64,000 nt of DNA from Diorhabda sublineata. Taxonomy: Eukaryota > Arthropoda > Insecta > Coleoptera > Chrysomelidae. A model generated the notes under the pieces. The model saw only the letters and a list, made by a program, of their open reading frames with translations, was not told the DNA's origin and did no database searches. Below are positions 1 to 12,571 of this stretch, piece by piece (positions within the stretch are counted from its first letter, which is position 1; every line of letters starts with the position of its first letter). Location of the stretch: assembly GCF_026230105.1 (NCBI RefSeq), contig NC_079476.1, positions 30,246,559 to 30,310,558 on the forward strand. Direction: 5' to 3'. Both the position numbers and the translations under genes were made by a program.

Positions 1-271
1 TTCGGTAAACATCTAACAAACCATCAGCCCACATGGACTCATTGATATTAGAAGAACTATATATATTTTAGTGAAATATTCTTGTTTACAGATTTATAAC
101 TAGTCAAAGCTAATATTATAAATGATTAATTCTTAATCAACATTAATTCATGCTTACATCAAACACTATTCTAGAAACACTAGATATATAATTGTATTTA
201 ATTTAAAAATCTTCAACATTTCAACATAAAACTATCACAATAATTCTAAAAAATAGTTAACAAGAAGTAAT

Positions 272-1834
272 TTATAGAAATAATCTACTCCTAGGTGGTC
301 TAATTGGACCTTGTCTTTGTTGAATTCGTAAAATTTCTTTTTGCAACCTTTCTTCTTCCTTGCGAATTAATTCCAATTCTTTGTCAAGTTCCTTCATTCG
401 AAGAACATCTAAACTTTTCCCTTTTGCAGCTTTCATTTTTATTTCATCCTGTCTGTCTAATCTTGCTTTGTGTTTCTTTTTTTGTTCTTCTTCTTTTATT
501 TTATCTAATTCTTGATGATACTGTTCGATTTTTTCAGTAATCTCTTCACGTTCTTTCAAAATATCTATCTGATTTTTCTTGTTTCTTTCTAAATTGTCTT
601 GTATTTGCTTTTTTACAGAATCTATAACTTCTTTAATAAGTTTTTTTCTATTCACTTCTTCTTGTTTCCATAATTCTTCCTGCATATCATACATTGCTTT
701 AGCTTCCGAATCAAATAAGAACTCCATTCGTTTTTTTCGAAGTACTTCTAATTTTTGTTGTTGATGTAGAATATCCAAGAACTCTTTAATGCCTTCCTGT
801 ATTTCCTTACGTTTCTTTTCATCTTGAATGATATCATTCAATTCCAAATCTCTTAATCTTGAAACTAAATGTCTGTCTTGCTCCAGATCTTCTTGAATAT
901 CTTTGATTCTTTGTTGCAATTTTCTTTTATGTTGTTTAATATTGAACAATACACATTCTTGTTCACGTCTCCTATTTTCTTCTACCCTGTATTTTTCTTC
1001 GAGTTCCGCCAACAATGTTTGCTGTCTGAGTTCGGCATCTTCTTTGGATTTCAAATCATCACTTATTGTTTGCTTCTCACGTAATTCTAGAATCTGTTTT
1101 TCCAAATCTCTTTTAAGTTGTTCTCTTTTTATATCAAGTTGTTTTTTATCGTAATCTTCTTTTTCTCGTTCTTGTTTCAATTTCTCTTCTAGTTCTTTCA
1201 AGATCCTTCGATTTTCTTCTTCTTCCTTTTCAATGGCCATTTGTTTTTCTATCTGTTGATCTAACCAACTCAATTTTAAATCTCTACATTTATATTTTGC
1301 TTCATATTGTCTTACAATTGGATTATTACGTTTCCATTGTTCGTATAGCTTCAATTCAGCTTCTCGTCTTCTTTTAGTTTCTTCTTCTGTTTTTATATTA
1401 TCATTAATTTCTTTTAAGACATTGGTAGAGACCTCGAGGTTATCTCTTCTAGGTTTATCTACCATATATCTATTTTTATGTATCATTATTTCTATCTCGT
1501 AAGATCGTCTTTCATCTTCGAATAATTGTCTCAATTTCTCCCTTCTCTTCGCCAATTGTTCCTCCTTATCCTTTTTGTTTTTTAAATCTGACAATAATTT
1601 GTTATTTTCACTGTAATATCTGGGAGAAGTCCATTCTTCAAACTTAGTGCAAGCTTTATTCCAATGGTCAAAATACTTTACAGTCCCATTCCATAATTCA
1701 TTATAACGAGTTTCCTGTTCACGTCTACGAATTATTTCGTTCTCTGCTCGAATGCGATGTTTTCCTCTTTGCTTCAAGTTCTCCATCTGAAAAAGATTCA
1801 TTTTTGTCTTTGATTGAATTTTGAATTTTACCAA
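272..1834 (-). CDS. TCHP: Trichoplein (TCHP), coiled-coil centrosomal / keratin-filament-binding protein
   Basis: Long uninterrupted reading frame of 520 codons, almost all charged coiled coil rich in Glu, Lys, Arg and Gln. Two short stretches match what I know of vertebrate trichoplein (about 498 residues): RREKLRQLFEDE near residue 98 and YEQWKRNNP near residue 164. Family members bind keratin filaments in vertebrates and sit at the mother centriole, where they activate Aurora A and restrain cilium formation; the role in an insect is inferred. The start is uncertain. The frame opens at ATG 1834, but TTTTTCAG directly precedes an internal ATG at 1786, where the family-like sequence begins. 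That looks like a splice acceptor, so residues 1-16 may be intronic and a 5' exon may lie further right. The gene diverges from BOP1, 2.6 kb away. Domain identity is fairly sure, the N terminus is not. Confidence 0.85.
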   Translation of the reverse strand: MVKFKIQSKTKMNLFQMENLKQRGKHRIRAENEIIRRREQETRYNELWNGTVKYFDHWNKACTKFEEWTSPRYYSENNKLLSDLKNKKDKEEQLAKRREKLRQLFEDERRSYEIEIMIHKNRYMVDKPRRDNLEVSTNVLKEINDNIKTEEETKRRREAELKLYEQWKRNNPIVRQYEAKYKCRDLKLSWLDQQIEKQMAIEKEEEENRRILKELEEKLKQEREKEDYDKKQLDIKREQLKRDLEKQILELREKQTISDDLKSKEDAELRQQTLLAELEEKYRVEENRRREQECVLFNIKQHKRKLQQRIKDIQEDLEQDRHLVSRLRDLELNDIIQDEKKRKEIQEGIKEFLDILHQQQKLEVLRKKRMEFLFDSEAKAMYDMQEELWKQEEVNRKKLIKEVIDSVKKQIQDNLERNKKNQIDILKEREEITEKIEQYHQELDKIKEEEQKKKHKARLDRQDEIKMKAAKGKSLDVLRMKELDKELELIRKEEERLQKEILRIQQRQGPIRPPRSRLFL

Positions 1835-1892
1835 AATACAATTATAGTATATATCACATTGTTTTCCTATAATTATTACACTATAATCTAGA

Positions 1893-2690
1893 TTCTAGAG
1901 GATGCTGCCAAAGCCATGGCCGTAAGGATTGGGGCAGATATAACATGCTTACAAGAACCAAATCCCAAAATGAGTAAAAACAAGGGGTGCATATTATACA
2001 AAAACGTAGCAATATACTGTGTGAGCAGAAATGTGGGAATAATCTCACACTAAATAGGTCAGGGATATCAGAAAATATAGTCTTATATAACTGCTACTGC
2101 ATTCCAAATATGGAACTACAGGTGTATACAGATTATATAGATGAAATTATATATTTATATATTTAAAGGCACATAGGAAAAATCTTGGGAGATTTCAGTT
2201 CCAATGTGAATCTGGTAGAAACAATAGAAAAGGTTAATACCTTACCGAATGGATTGACATTTTAAATCTGAAAATATTAAACAATAATAAGGCAACACTA
2301 AATCATACCTGAATCTAACCATGGTAACAGCAAATATAGCCAAACAAATTCAACACTGGAGAGTAATAACTGATGAGAACTTTATAACTACCACATATAT
2401 TATATAGTATATGATGTTCCATTTAGGCGGAAAGGTAACACAAAGGAAATGGATGAAGCACACGCCACTAAATAAGCAAGAGTTTGGAAAATTAATTTGC
2501 CAGGGAAAAATACTGACCCGAGAAGCCTTACTTAGGGTATAAAGGCATCTTAGAAAGTAATTATGCCGCGAATTTGGAAAAAACGAAGGACTCAACCTTA
2601 TTGGTGGAATCATAATATTAAATAGCTGAGAACACAATGCAACAAGATCAGAAGAATGTTAACCAGAATGAAAAAGGGAAAATTCGCATT
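1893..2690 (+). mobile_element. Non-LTR retrotransposon relic: endonuclease domain and linker (R1/Jockey-like)
   Basis: No long frame survives, but shifting frames gives a collinear set of endonuclease (exonuclease-endonuclease-phosphatase fold) landmarks: ADITCLQEPNP near 1935, the catalytic-type block GDFSSNVNL near 2190, EWIDILNL near 2250, QHWRVITDE near 2350, then the linker pieces QRKWMKHTPLN and PYWWNHNIK before the reverse transcriptase would begin. Stops and frameshifts occur throughout, so the copy is dead. The reverse transcriptase is absent; similarity fades after about 2690. Confidence 0.7.
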
Positions 2691-2699
2691 AATATAACT

Positions 2700-4443
2700 A
2701 TATGTGAGATTTTACATTTCCTATGCAAAAAATCATTAGAGAATAGATTTCACTAAAATTCTATAACTGAATAGAGATTCAAATGGAAATACAAGAAATT
2801 TATGGAGATGGATTCATGGAAGTGGTTTTAACAAATTATTGTTGAAGTTGTATTGAGGATTATACTGTCCAGTTCTTAAAACAGTGAAAATAAATAAACT
2901 AAATAAGCAATCTACAACAAACAAAACAGAATTTTTATCTGCTTCTGCCACAAAAACTAATGATTATTTATATCCATGTATTTATGATAATGAAAAGCGC
3001 AATTTTCTAAAACCATGGACCTAATGGTTTGGCATAATACCTCAACTATGCCTGCTCTCAAAATTTGTTCTGTTTTTTTAGATCAACTGATTTACCCTCA
3101 TTTCAGAATCCCAAGCTGAAGTTTGTTCCTGTGTTAAGATATTTGAGATATGTCTTTGATATGTGGCCTCCTTCACATAGATAAAAATCTTGACAAGCCA
3201 TACTGATTTCATGAAACACACTGACAATTAAAGATATTAATCATATGCATGGAAATATTTGGGAGTGCTCTAAAAGTAACAAGTTATATCACTACCCATG
3301 ATTGCATATTATTTTATAAGTCATACATAGGTCATATCAAGTTCAAATTAAAATAAATTTATCATTTTCTCTGATATTCAATAAGAATCAAATAAATTAG
3401 ACATTAATTTACAAAAAAAGCTATTTTATTAGATTTATTCACCATACCTAAAAATAAACTGTTTAGGCTTGAGATGCAAGATTTAAAATGATAAAAATTA
3501 TTGCCATATTTGGTTTTATACCGAGAAATCCTACTAGCAAAAAGGATCAAGCTATGATGTATTAAAATTTATTAAAATTAGATAGTAGTGGAATTTCATG
3601 TCACCTATAAAAGTTGTAGCTCACGAATTAGTGAAGAGTAAATGCATGGAATTGACAACAACCTCAATCTATATACATTATATCAAATTTCATAATGTTG
3701 GGAGTTCAAAAAGTAGTTTATAGTTAAAAAAAGGGCTTTGCATTGTGTTAATTAAAATTACCACTGTATTTCATATATGTATTTTAAATAAATACTTTAA
3801 GCAAAACACAAATTCCATTATTCATAATCCAAATTATAAAACCATTAACATCAGTAAAAAATTTAGCTTTAAATTTATTTTGGAATTTTTCACATTGGGT
3901 CGACTAAGCTATAAGGGACATATTATTATAAAATATAATTGCCAAACTCTTACCTTAAACAAGTTGTTATATTTAGATGATCATTATATGCCAACACAGA
4001 GCCAATTTAACAATTTTCTTTTCACATTGCACAATTAAAAATCTTATTCAAAATTCAAATAAGTCCATACAAACATTTAGTTGTCACCTGTCAAACTATC
4101 ATCAAATGTATTATAGTTATAGTGTATATAGTTCTCATTGAAATAAATACCTACTGATTAAAATATTCATAGTGAAAAAATTGTAGTTTATATATTATCA
4201 ATAAAATATTTGAAAGAAAATTAGATTTAAATTTAAATGTCGAAGCCAATGTGTAAAAAGCTCGCAGTGTAAAATCACTTTATTAAAAAGTATTTGTTTT
4301 ATAGTGCATATTTTTCTGTGGGAAATTGTCTATTGCAATAAAAAAGAAGAACAACCAATAACCTAACATTTAGAAGAGATTACTACCAACGAGGTTAACT
4401 CATTGGGTTAACTTCGTTTACACATGGAAATATAGGTTAAAAC
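2700..4443. other. Intergenic space between TCHP and BOP1, no gene seen
   Basis: AT-rich sequence upstream of both divergent genes, so it should hold the promoters of TCHP (leftward) and BOP1 (rightward) and possibly a 5' exon of TCHP. I see no convincing coding exon. The open frame at 3745-4038 has AT-driven composition (Ile, Asn, Phe, Lys) and no recognisable motif. Confidence 0.4.
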
Positions 4444-7400
4444 ATGGACAGTAAACGAAAACAACAAACCAAAAGAAAAAACATTGAAACAGAAGTTCAA
4501 ACAGAATCGAGTGATGAGGTTGTTAATTATTTCAAATATTTTTTCATTAAACATATGTCTTTTCTTTAATTGCTGTCTTAAAAAATTTTTATTAATTATT
4601 CCAGTGAATTTTGTAGTATTAGTTCACTTTTGAATTGTTGTCATATTAAATAGATCAATAACATTTTTTCATGTGGTCGAACATTAAATATGTGTCTTAA
4701 TAACACATATATTTGATACTATAAATTTTATAGAATTCTTAAGCTTGGTTTATGCAGTCGTAATTAAAAATTATCATTAAACCAACAAATTAAATTACTA
4801 GTTAGTAGACACTGAAATGGTACTTGTAGTTCTTGCAGAAAAAAATTTACTGCATAAACCAAAAAATTACCACCAAGAAAGTTTAATTTAATGTTATTTT
4901 AATTTAGTTTCAATTTTGGGTGCATAAACCAAGCTTTATTGTATTTGAATATGTAAATCTTTTATCAACATTAATAGCATTTTTCTCTATAGGAATTTTT
5001 AAATATTATTAATGGCGAAGATGATAGTACAGATGAAGACATTGAAACTGAAGATGAATTAAATATTGATTCAGAAAATTTTAATAATACTGGTGAGAGT
5101 GATGAACAGTCAGAGGATGAGGATGATGAACAAGAATCAGAAGATGAAGGTAGTGAAGAACAGTCAATAAATGACGATAGTGAAGAACTATCAGTAAATG
5201 ATGACAGTGATGATCAGTCAACTGAAGATGATAGTGATGAACAGTCAGTTGCAGATGAAAATGAAGAACAATCAATTGGTGACGAGAGTGTTAGTGATTA
5301 TAATAAATCACTGGAAGATGAAAAAATTAAAGAAAATTTAACTACTGATACATCCAAAATAAACAATAAAATGAAAACTAACAATGCAGAGAATAATACA
5401 TTTCAAAATAAACAGAAGAAAATTACTAAACAGCGGCCCAAATCAAATTTAAAAAATAAAAATGATTATTTGAAGATCAAAAGTAATGATGAGTATGATG
5501 ACCATGATACATCAGATGAGGAAGATATCAGAAATACTGTTGGAAATATTCCAATGAATTGGTATGATGAATATAAACATTTGGGTAAGATTATAATTTT
5601 AAAATAAATATAAATATATTCCTATGGGCTTTGTACATTCTATTTTTTTTATGTAATGTGAACTGAAATGAAAAGGTTATTTGAGTTTACTATTACAAAA
5701 GAGATTTTTAACTTAATTTAATTTTTTGAGAACTAAGGTGACTTCTCATTTTTAATAATAAACAATTCCGAAATATCATATTCTTTGCTTTTTTTTACTG
5801 ATGCCCCAAGGAAATATTTAAATCGTACACTAGTTGATCATTCTGAATAATATAAATAATTTGCAATTTGGTCATCAAATACTCTATTATTATTTATTAT
5901 TTTAAACTAATTATGATTATAACTGTGACTGTGACTATTATTTACAGTATTGTATAAATTGTAGTATAATATATAATAATTATAACAGCTACTTACAATA
6001 TTCATTATCAATTAACTAAAACCTTAAAGTATTTTATACAACTATTAACCAATATAAAAATTATTTTAGTAAAGATAAAGTAAGTTATTTAACAGATTAT
6101 AGAGCTAATCATGAATAATGTTGGGTTAACCTTCCAATTGTCTTTTTAAAGTTTTTTTTGGCGATTTTATTTAAATTCTTTACTTGGTTTACATTTATTT
6201 ATCAATTTAGGATATGACTGGGATGGTAATCAGATATTAAAACCGGAAACAGGAGATCAATTAGATGAATTTTTGAAAAAAATGGAGGATCCAGATTTTT
6301 GGAGGACTGTAAAAGATCCCCAGACAGGTCAGGATGTGGTATTAAGTGAAGAAGATATTAACTTAATCAAAAGGATAAAAGCACAGAAAATACCCGATGT
6401 CACATTTGATGAGTATGCAGTAAGTTTTAATCATTTATTTATAATAGTAACATTGATACAAAAGTATAATAAGAGAAGATTATTAATTTAATTAAATATT
6501 CCCCACAACCAAGATAGTAAAAATTAATATAAAGAAAAGTGAACCTTTCAAAACACAACAAGGATAAGACAAGGTGGCCCCCTATCAACTGTACTATTTA
6601 ATGTAGCTTTGGTAGGCATCATAAGAAGAACCAGTATCAACAGAAAGGGCATGATATGTAACAAAAGTTATCAATGTTTAGCTTATGCTGATGATGTGAC
6701 GTTGATGGGACATTTATAGAATTCGAGGAAGTAAAAAATTTTATGTATTTGGGTGTACTACTAGATAATAAATGCCAAGAAGAAAAGGAAATCGGACTGA
6801 GAATTGCCAAAAGTAACAGCTGTGCAGGTAGCATTAGAAGAATATTAACATCGAAAGATATATCCAGATCTACAAAAGTTCAAATTTATAAGACAATACT
6901 AAGAAGAAATCAAACCATGAAATTTACACACTTTTCAATGAGTCCACAATTAGCACATTTATGAAGACATAAATAAGTTGCATGGAAGATACCAGAGGGC
7001 AAGAGGAAAAGAAATAGGCCAAAAAACGGTGGAAGGAAGTAGTGGAAGAAACCTTAGAAAGAAAAACATCCAGAGCTGGAAATTACAATACTTCATTGGA
7101 ACTTCAATTGTTTAAGGTACACTTGGAATCACTTAACTATGATGTTGGTTTCTATTAGGAGCGGTCAGTGTACAATAAATATTAACGAATACAATAATAA
7201 CTAGAGGTTAGGTAAATAAATTGATTATTCTTCACAGTCATATTAATATAAGACAAAAATTAGATAACCTGGTATAATAGAAGGTAAATCAATGGACATT
7301 TTGTATAACATGATTAACAGATTAACATGATATATTTTTCTCAAAAGTCTGGCTCAAGATTTAATGAAAGAATAGTAGAATGCCAGGTTAGATATAAAAA

Positions 7401-10400
7401 ACCTCTCCATTGATGTGAAAGTTTTTCTAAGCCTTTGTTATCAGAAAAGAGCTGAAAGAGAAAAAAGTCCAAAATAATATGTGAAGATTTTTTGAATGCC
7501 AGGTGTTGGTGAATGCAGTTTGTAATTATCTTTTTTAAAAAAAAATCGTTCAAGTTTAAAACAAATTGTTCAATTTCACTACATATTGCTAGATATAGTT
7601 CATTATAAGATATTTTGTCTTGAATCTAGTGAATATCAGATACTTACCTGTAACAATACCTAAGTAGCTAGTTTATGATCCCAAACAACTAGTAGGGGTA
7701 AGTCTGTAGGGAGACAAAACAAACTTATTTATTTTATCCTTCACATAATCTTTTTATAAAAATTGTTGATTCGAAAAAACAATAATGTCAGTCATGGTTG
7801 AAAATTTTTTCTTTGATGAAACCCTTTCTAAGTTACCTTCGGTTTTTTGTATTCTGGTAAGAATAGTTGTAACTTATTCTATGTTGCGATCATTTTAAGC
7901 AAAAAATTTAATAAGGAGCATACAGTACTGTGACCACCTCCATACTATTATATAAACAAGCCAATTGAACATACATGGCATCTGTTAAATAAGATAGTAA
8001 TTGAAGACCAGATATCTTTGGATACTTATTAAAAGAAACAGAAACAAATCACACTTACAATTAATACAAATTCAATGTTTGTTAATAGATTATTAAGAAA
8101 TGTCATATTTTCTTAAATTGCCAATATAACTCAACCTTAATAATGAAATAATGTAGGTATATACATACTAATAAGCAGTTTAATTGAATCATGAATGCAA
8201 TAAGCAAGATGGGAACTAATGGGAATATATCTATACATTGAGAAAACAATATCTAGTAATAACATAGATAATCATGTTAAAAGTACAAAACCATCGGGCC
8301 TCACAGTGATATTAAACATAAGAAGAAAATCTAGTTAAAACATAGACGTATATAAAATTTATCATCCCACATAGAATACAAATATGTTGTAACAAAAACA
8401 ATGTAAAGGATTCTATCATACAATTTTAATTAAAAATTGATATCTCTAATATCAGAAGAGCCTAGTAATGAATTGAATCTAGAAATTGAATATTATCAGT
8501 ATATAGCATAATTGATCAGCTTATAAATGATTGTACATTCTGCAATAAATAATGCATAAGAAATAATTATATTCAAAGCTTCTTTTGGTAATTCTTTTGA
8601 CATTATTTTGATTACAATTTGTTTTTAGCCATGGATAGAGTGGTTCACTAGTGAGGTTGAACAAATGCCCATTAGAAAATTTCCAGAACATAAGAGATCA
8701 TTTTTACCAAGCAAACATGAAGCCAGACAAGTCTCAAAATTAGTACATGCTCTAAAGATGGGTTGGATTAAAACAAGAGCGGAACAAGAAAAGCTCAGAG
8801 CTAAAAAGGAACCACAATTCTATATGTTATGGCAAACTGATGATCAAGCGGAAGAAATGAGAAGAATTTATAAACATATTTCAGCTCCAAAACGATTATT
8901 GCCGGGTAAGTTTATAAAACTTATATTTATGTTCTGAAATGAACTACTGAAAATTGTTCTTAGGTCATGCTGAGAGTTATAATCCTCCACCAGAATATCT
9001 TTTTGATGAAAAAGAACTGAAACAATGGAACAAACTAAAAAATGCCCCATGGAAACGGAAATCTCATTTTGTGCCTCAAAAATATGATTGTTTAAGGAAA
9101 GTGCCAGCTTATCCTAGATTTATCAAAGAGAGATTCTTGCGGTGTTTGGATCTCTATTTGTGCCCAAGAGCTATAAAAATGAAATTGACTATTGAACCAG
9201 AATCACTTGTCCCTAAGTTACCCAGTCCGAAGGATTTGCAACCGTTCCCTAATATTTTGGCATTAGAATATAAGGGTAAGAATATATTTATTACTTGGTT
9301 CTGTACTCAGCCATATATAGATCAATGTCATTGTTAAATTACTGAAAATTTTTGTTAATATATAAATGAAAAGATATATTTAAAAAATGAATGGTTAAAA
9401 ATAAAGTATGGCATACCTATTCTGAGATCTCTCCATCAAATAATATAAGAGTTTACCAAAGTTGCTTAAACAATGTGCAAAACTAGTCTGTCTTTTTTTA
9501 CTGGCTAAAACCCTCATAAATACAAATCTGGAAACATTTGTATACATCAACACAAATATTAATTTAATGGTAACAAACATGTTTTGATTTGACTTGACTT
9601 GCCACTGGTATTATTAGTTTCCATATAGACACATTTAATTGTTGCTCCTTTCTCTTCAAATTTCTTAAAAATTAGTTTATTTTGGGATTTTTACTTATAT
9701 CATAATGTAAAATTTATTTTAAAAAAGTATTAATTTCTTGTATCTACCATTATTTTTAGGTCACACTGATATGGTGAGGACAATAAGCTTGGAAAAGACT
9801 GGACAATACTTAGTGAGTGGTTCAGATGATTATACTGTTAAAATATGGGAAGTAAACACTGGCAGATGTTTAAAAACGATTAAGACCGATAATGTCATAC
9901 GATCAGTGGAGTGGTGTCCAAACTCTGCATTAGCACTTATCTTAATTGCTAGTGGACAAGAAGTAATGCTTATAAATCCTCATGTTGGTGAGTAAATCTA
10001 AATAATTTTTCTAGTATATCTACAGTCTCTAAATAATTTTCAATTAAATCAAATTATATTTTTAGGTGACTTTTTGATCAATAGTAAAACAGATACAGTT
10101 CTTCAAGAAGTTCCACAGTCTGATGTAGTCATTCCAGAACGAGTGCGTACAACTATTCAATGGTGTGAACCAGATGAAACTCAGTATAAACGAGGTATTC
10201 GCATAATTTTGAAACATTATAAAGATGTCGCACAAGTTACGTGGCATGGAAAAGGTGATTACTTTGCTACAGTTATGCCAGATGGACAAAATCGTTCAGT
10301 GCTTATATCACAAATATCAAAAAGAAGATCTCAACTACCCTTCACAAAATCAAAAGGACTAGTGCAGTGTGTTTTGTTCCACCCAAAGAAACCTTACCTT

Positions 10401-10862
10401 TTTGTAGCCACCCAAAGACATGTGAGAATTTACGATTTGGTAAAACAAACTCTACTGAAAAAATTACTAACGAATTCTAAATGGATTTCCTGTATGGCAA
10501 TACATCCATTAGGAGACAATCTATTAGTAGGAACATATGACAGGAAAATGTTATGGTTTGATTTAGATCTAAGTACAAAACCATATCAAACATTACGATT
10601 ACATGGAACAGCTGTTAGAGGAGTGGCATTCCACAGACATTATCCTCTCTTTGCCTCAGGTTCAGATGATAGAAGCTTAATAGTTTCTCATGGAATGGTT
10701 TATAACGACCTGCTTCAGAACCCATTAATAGTTCCATTAAAAAGATTACAAGATCATGAATCTTTCAATGACTTTGGGATATTCGGCATACAATTCCATC
10801 CGCTGCAACCGTGGGTATTTTCTTGCGGAGCAGATAGTACAATTAAATTATATTCTAATTGA
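4444..10862 (+). CDS. BOP1: Ribosome biogenesis protein BOP1 (WD40), complete, seven exons
   Basis: Coding exons 4444-4518, 4993-5584, 6211-6419, 8629-8905, 8964-9275, 9760-9987 and 10066-10862; all junctions are GT-AG and phases agree, giving 829 residues (human about 746). Exons 1-2 encode a basic start and a long Asp/Glu/Ser-rich tract, residues about 30-125, with an imperfect repeat around DDSDEQS. Exon 2's end to exon 5 form the BOP1 N-terminal domain (WYDEYKHLGYDWDG, FWRTVKDP, PWIEWFTSE, YNPPPEYLFDE, RCLDLYLCPRA). Exons 6-7 carry the C-terminal WD40 propeller (VSGSDDYTVKIWEV, FASGSDDRS) to the end at IKLYSN. BOP1 joins PES1 and WDR12 in the nucleolar PeBoW complex, needed for 5.8S/28S rRNA maturation and 60S subunits (family knowledge). 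Introns at the WD repeats are short; intron 3 (2.2 kb) holds a retrotransposon relic. Confidence 0.95.
6560..7075 (+). mobile_element. Non-LTR retrotransposon relic, reverse transcriptase C-terminal part, in BOP1 intron 3
   Basis: Broken frames give GIRQGGPLSTVLFN (RT motif 4), LAYADDV (the YADD catalytic motif, near 6680), then FMYLGVLLDN and SIRRILTSKDISRSTKVQIY, the usual thumb-region pattern of RTE/CR1-like 'endonuclease-reverse transcriptase' elements, followed near 7020 by KKRWKEVVEE, typical of their C-terminal tail. Deletions and stops show the copy is dead. It lies in the same orientation as BOP1, inside the intron. Confidence 0.7.
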
Positions 10863-11022
10863 TAGAACATTTATTATATGGAACAAAATATATGTTTTCA
10901 AGCACTCGTTGACGAATTTATTTAAACCCATACCAATCAGTACTCTAGAGTCTTATTTGCATTATAACACCGTTCTGGATGTAAATTATTGTGGCTTGAT
11001 ATAAAATCTCATATCAAGATTT

Positions 11023-11028
11023 CTAAAT
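11023..11028 (+). promoter_or_regulatory. Possible BOP1 polyadenylation signal
   Basis: An AATAAA hexamer 160 bases after the BOP1 stop codon, the first canonical one I see downstream. Plausible 3' end of the transcript, but in AT-rich DNA such hexamers also occur by chance. Confidence 0.4.
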
Positions 11029-11084
11029 TACTAATAAATATAAAAGTTTGAGAATTATTTGAGTTTTTTATTCACATATTTTAA

Positions 11085-11200
11085 CATGTGATGTCACAAA
11101 GTTTTTGATACCCCCCCTGCACCTTGGCACAGTATGTCACATTCTGGTGATACCTTTCCTCCAGTAAACATGTGACGTAATTTATGGATGATTCCTTGAG
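11085..11200. repeat. Probable dispersed repeat fragment, GC-richer than its surroundings
   Basis: A short block containing a run of seven C and several TGACGT/ATGTCAC-like words stands out from the AT-rich flanks. It resembles the 3' portion of common insect interspersed repeats, but I cannot name the family and see no termini. Confidence 0.3.
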
Positions 11201-12194
11201 AGAGTTTTGAGTTTATAGCGGATGTATAGTTAGATCCGTTGAAGGCGACCATTGATTACTATAATTATGCAAATTGTCAATGTAAAGTCATATTTTGAAA
11301 AAAGGTCGAAACGTCATTTTTAACTGTTCTTTGAAACCAATTTTCTATATCAAAATACCTAAAACATATGAATATGTTTATGTTAAAGGAATTTTCTTTA
11401 TTAATGGTAATGTTCACTTATCAATTTTGTGGAACACCATTAACAATATAATTTTTTTACATAATTCTCTTTATTTATTGTTTCTTTCCACTTGAGGCTC
11501 ATTTATTTTAGGTACAATTAATCAACTAGTTAGCAACTAAATACTTAGTAGTTTGAATATGAAAAAAAAAAACGTTAAAAACGAAGCGAAACATATCTGT
11601 CTCTGATTGTGAAAGCGTTCTGGTCTTGGCGGCAGTCACGTCCAAGGTGCTTCTTCTTTACAGCGTTGTCGGGTTGCGGAAGAAATACAAAAATATAAGG
11701 AAGCAACATTTATAGATAACTGATATCTGTGATTTTATCGATACAAATTTATTATTTTGGTTAAATATTGTATCTAAAATATGGGAGAGAAAGTGGGAAA
11801 GTTTCATTTTTACTGTATTTGTAAAAATACTAACACAATCATATTAATTTTTATTAGTTAACTGAAAAAAAAAATGCTTTATAAACTGTTTTTACAATTA
11901 TATACATTATTATTCGTTGTTAACATAGCAGCATGCAATAGACTCTATGGAATTTCTGATAATCTATTCAAAGACATGTTATAAAAATTACAATATACAT
12001 ATTTTCTAACAATTTAATATATTTACAATTTACTTAATGTTATTATTGTGAATTTATGATTATGATCAATTTCATAACGTGATTTATTTGAAGGTGGAAA
12101 AAATTATTGCATTAATACATAGAAATATGAAAGGTTCCCGACACTGCCTAACGATCAGCAGATACCAACGAAGAATAAATAATATGCACATGGT

Positions 12195-12571
12195 CAGTGG
12201 TGGATTTACCAAGGTTGAGTAGCCTAGGGCGGCAAATTTTGTTTAATTTTTTTTTTGGTTCACGAAATTAAAGGAAAGAAAAATCAAGAGAAGCTAAACG
12301 CTTTAGCTTTTTCGTGCATAGAGTCAGATCTAATAAACAATATTTCATATAATTAATAATTTCGCGAATTCAAAGTCAAGCCAAAATGTACTCCGTTATC
12401 ATAATTCAACTTATACCATTATTTTATATAAAACGATAGCTCTCAAATCATGAAATTGCAATTTTATTTATAGAAAATGTAATTTAAATAATTATGAACC
12501 AAAGTATGGAATCTCAGAGGTCAGCTAAAATTGAATAGCCTATAGGCGGCCAATCTGTAATTCCGCCACTG
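12195..12571. mobile_element. hAT-type MITE, 377 bp, with perfect 8-bp target duplications
   Basis: Starts CAGTGGTGGATTTACC and ends GTAATTCCGCCACTG, an imperfect terminal inverted repeat with the CAG...CTG ends common in hAT elements. It is flanked on both sides by CACATGGT (12187-12194 and 12572-12579), an exact 8-bp duplication as expected for hAT insertion. No coding capacity, so it must have been moved by a transposase supplied elsewhere. Confidence 0.85.

Noticed and set aside
3745..4038. 97-codon plus frame upstream of BOP1
   Set aside because: AT-driven composition, no motif, no supportable splice context.
5081..5275. Minus-strand frame rich in His, Leu and Tyr repeats
   Set aside because: It is the complement of the acidic repeat in BOP1 exon 2, where GAT/GAA codons read backwards give His/Leu-rich sequence.
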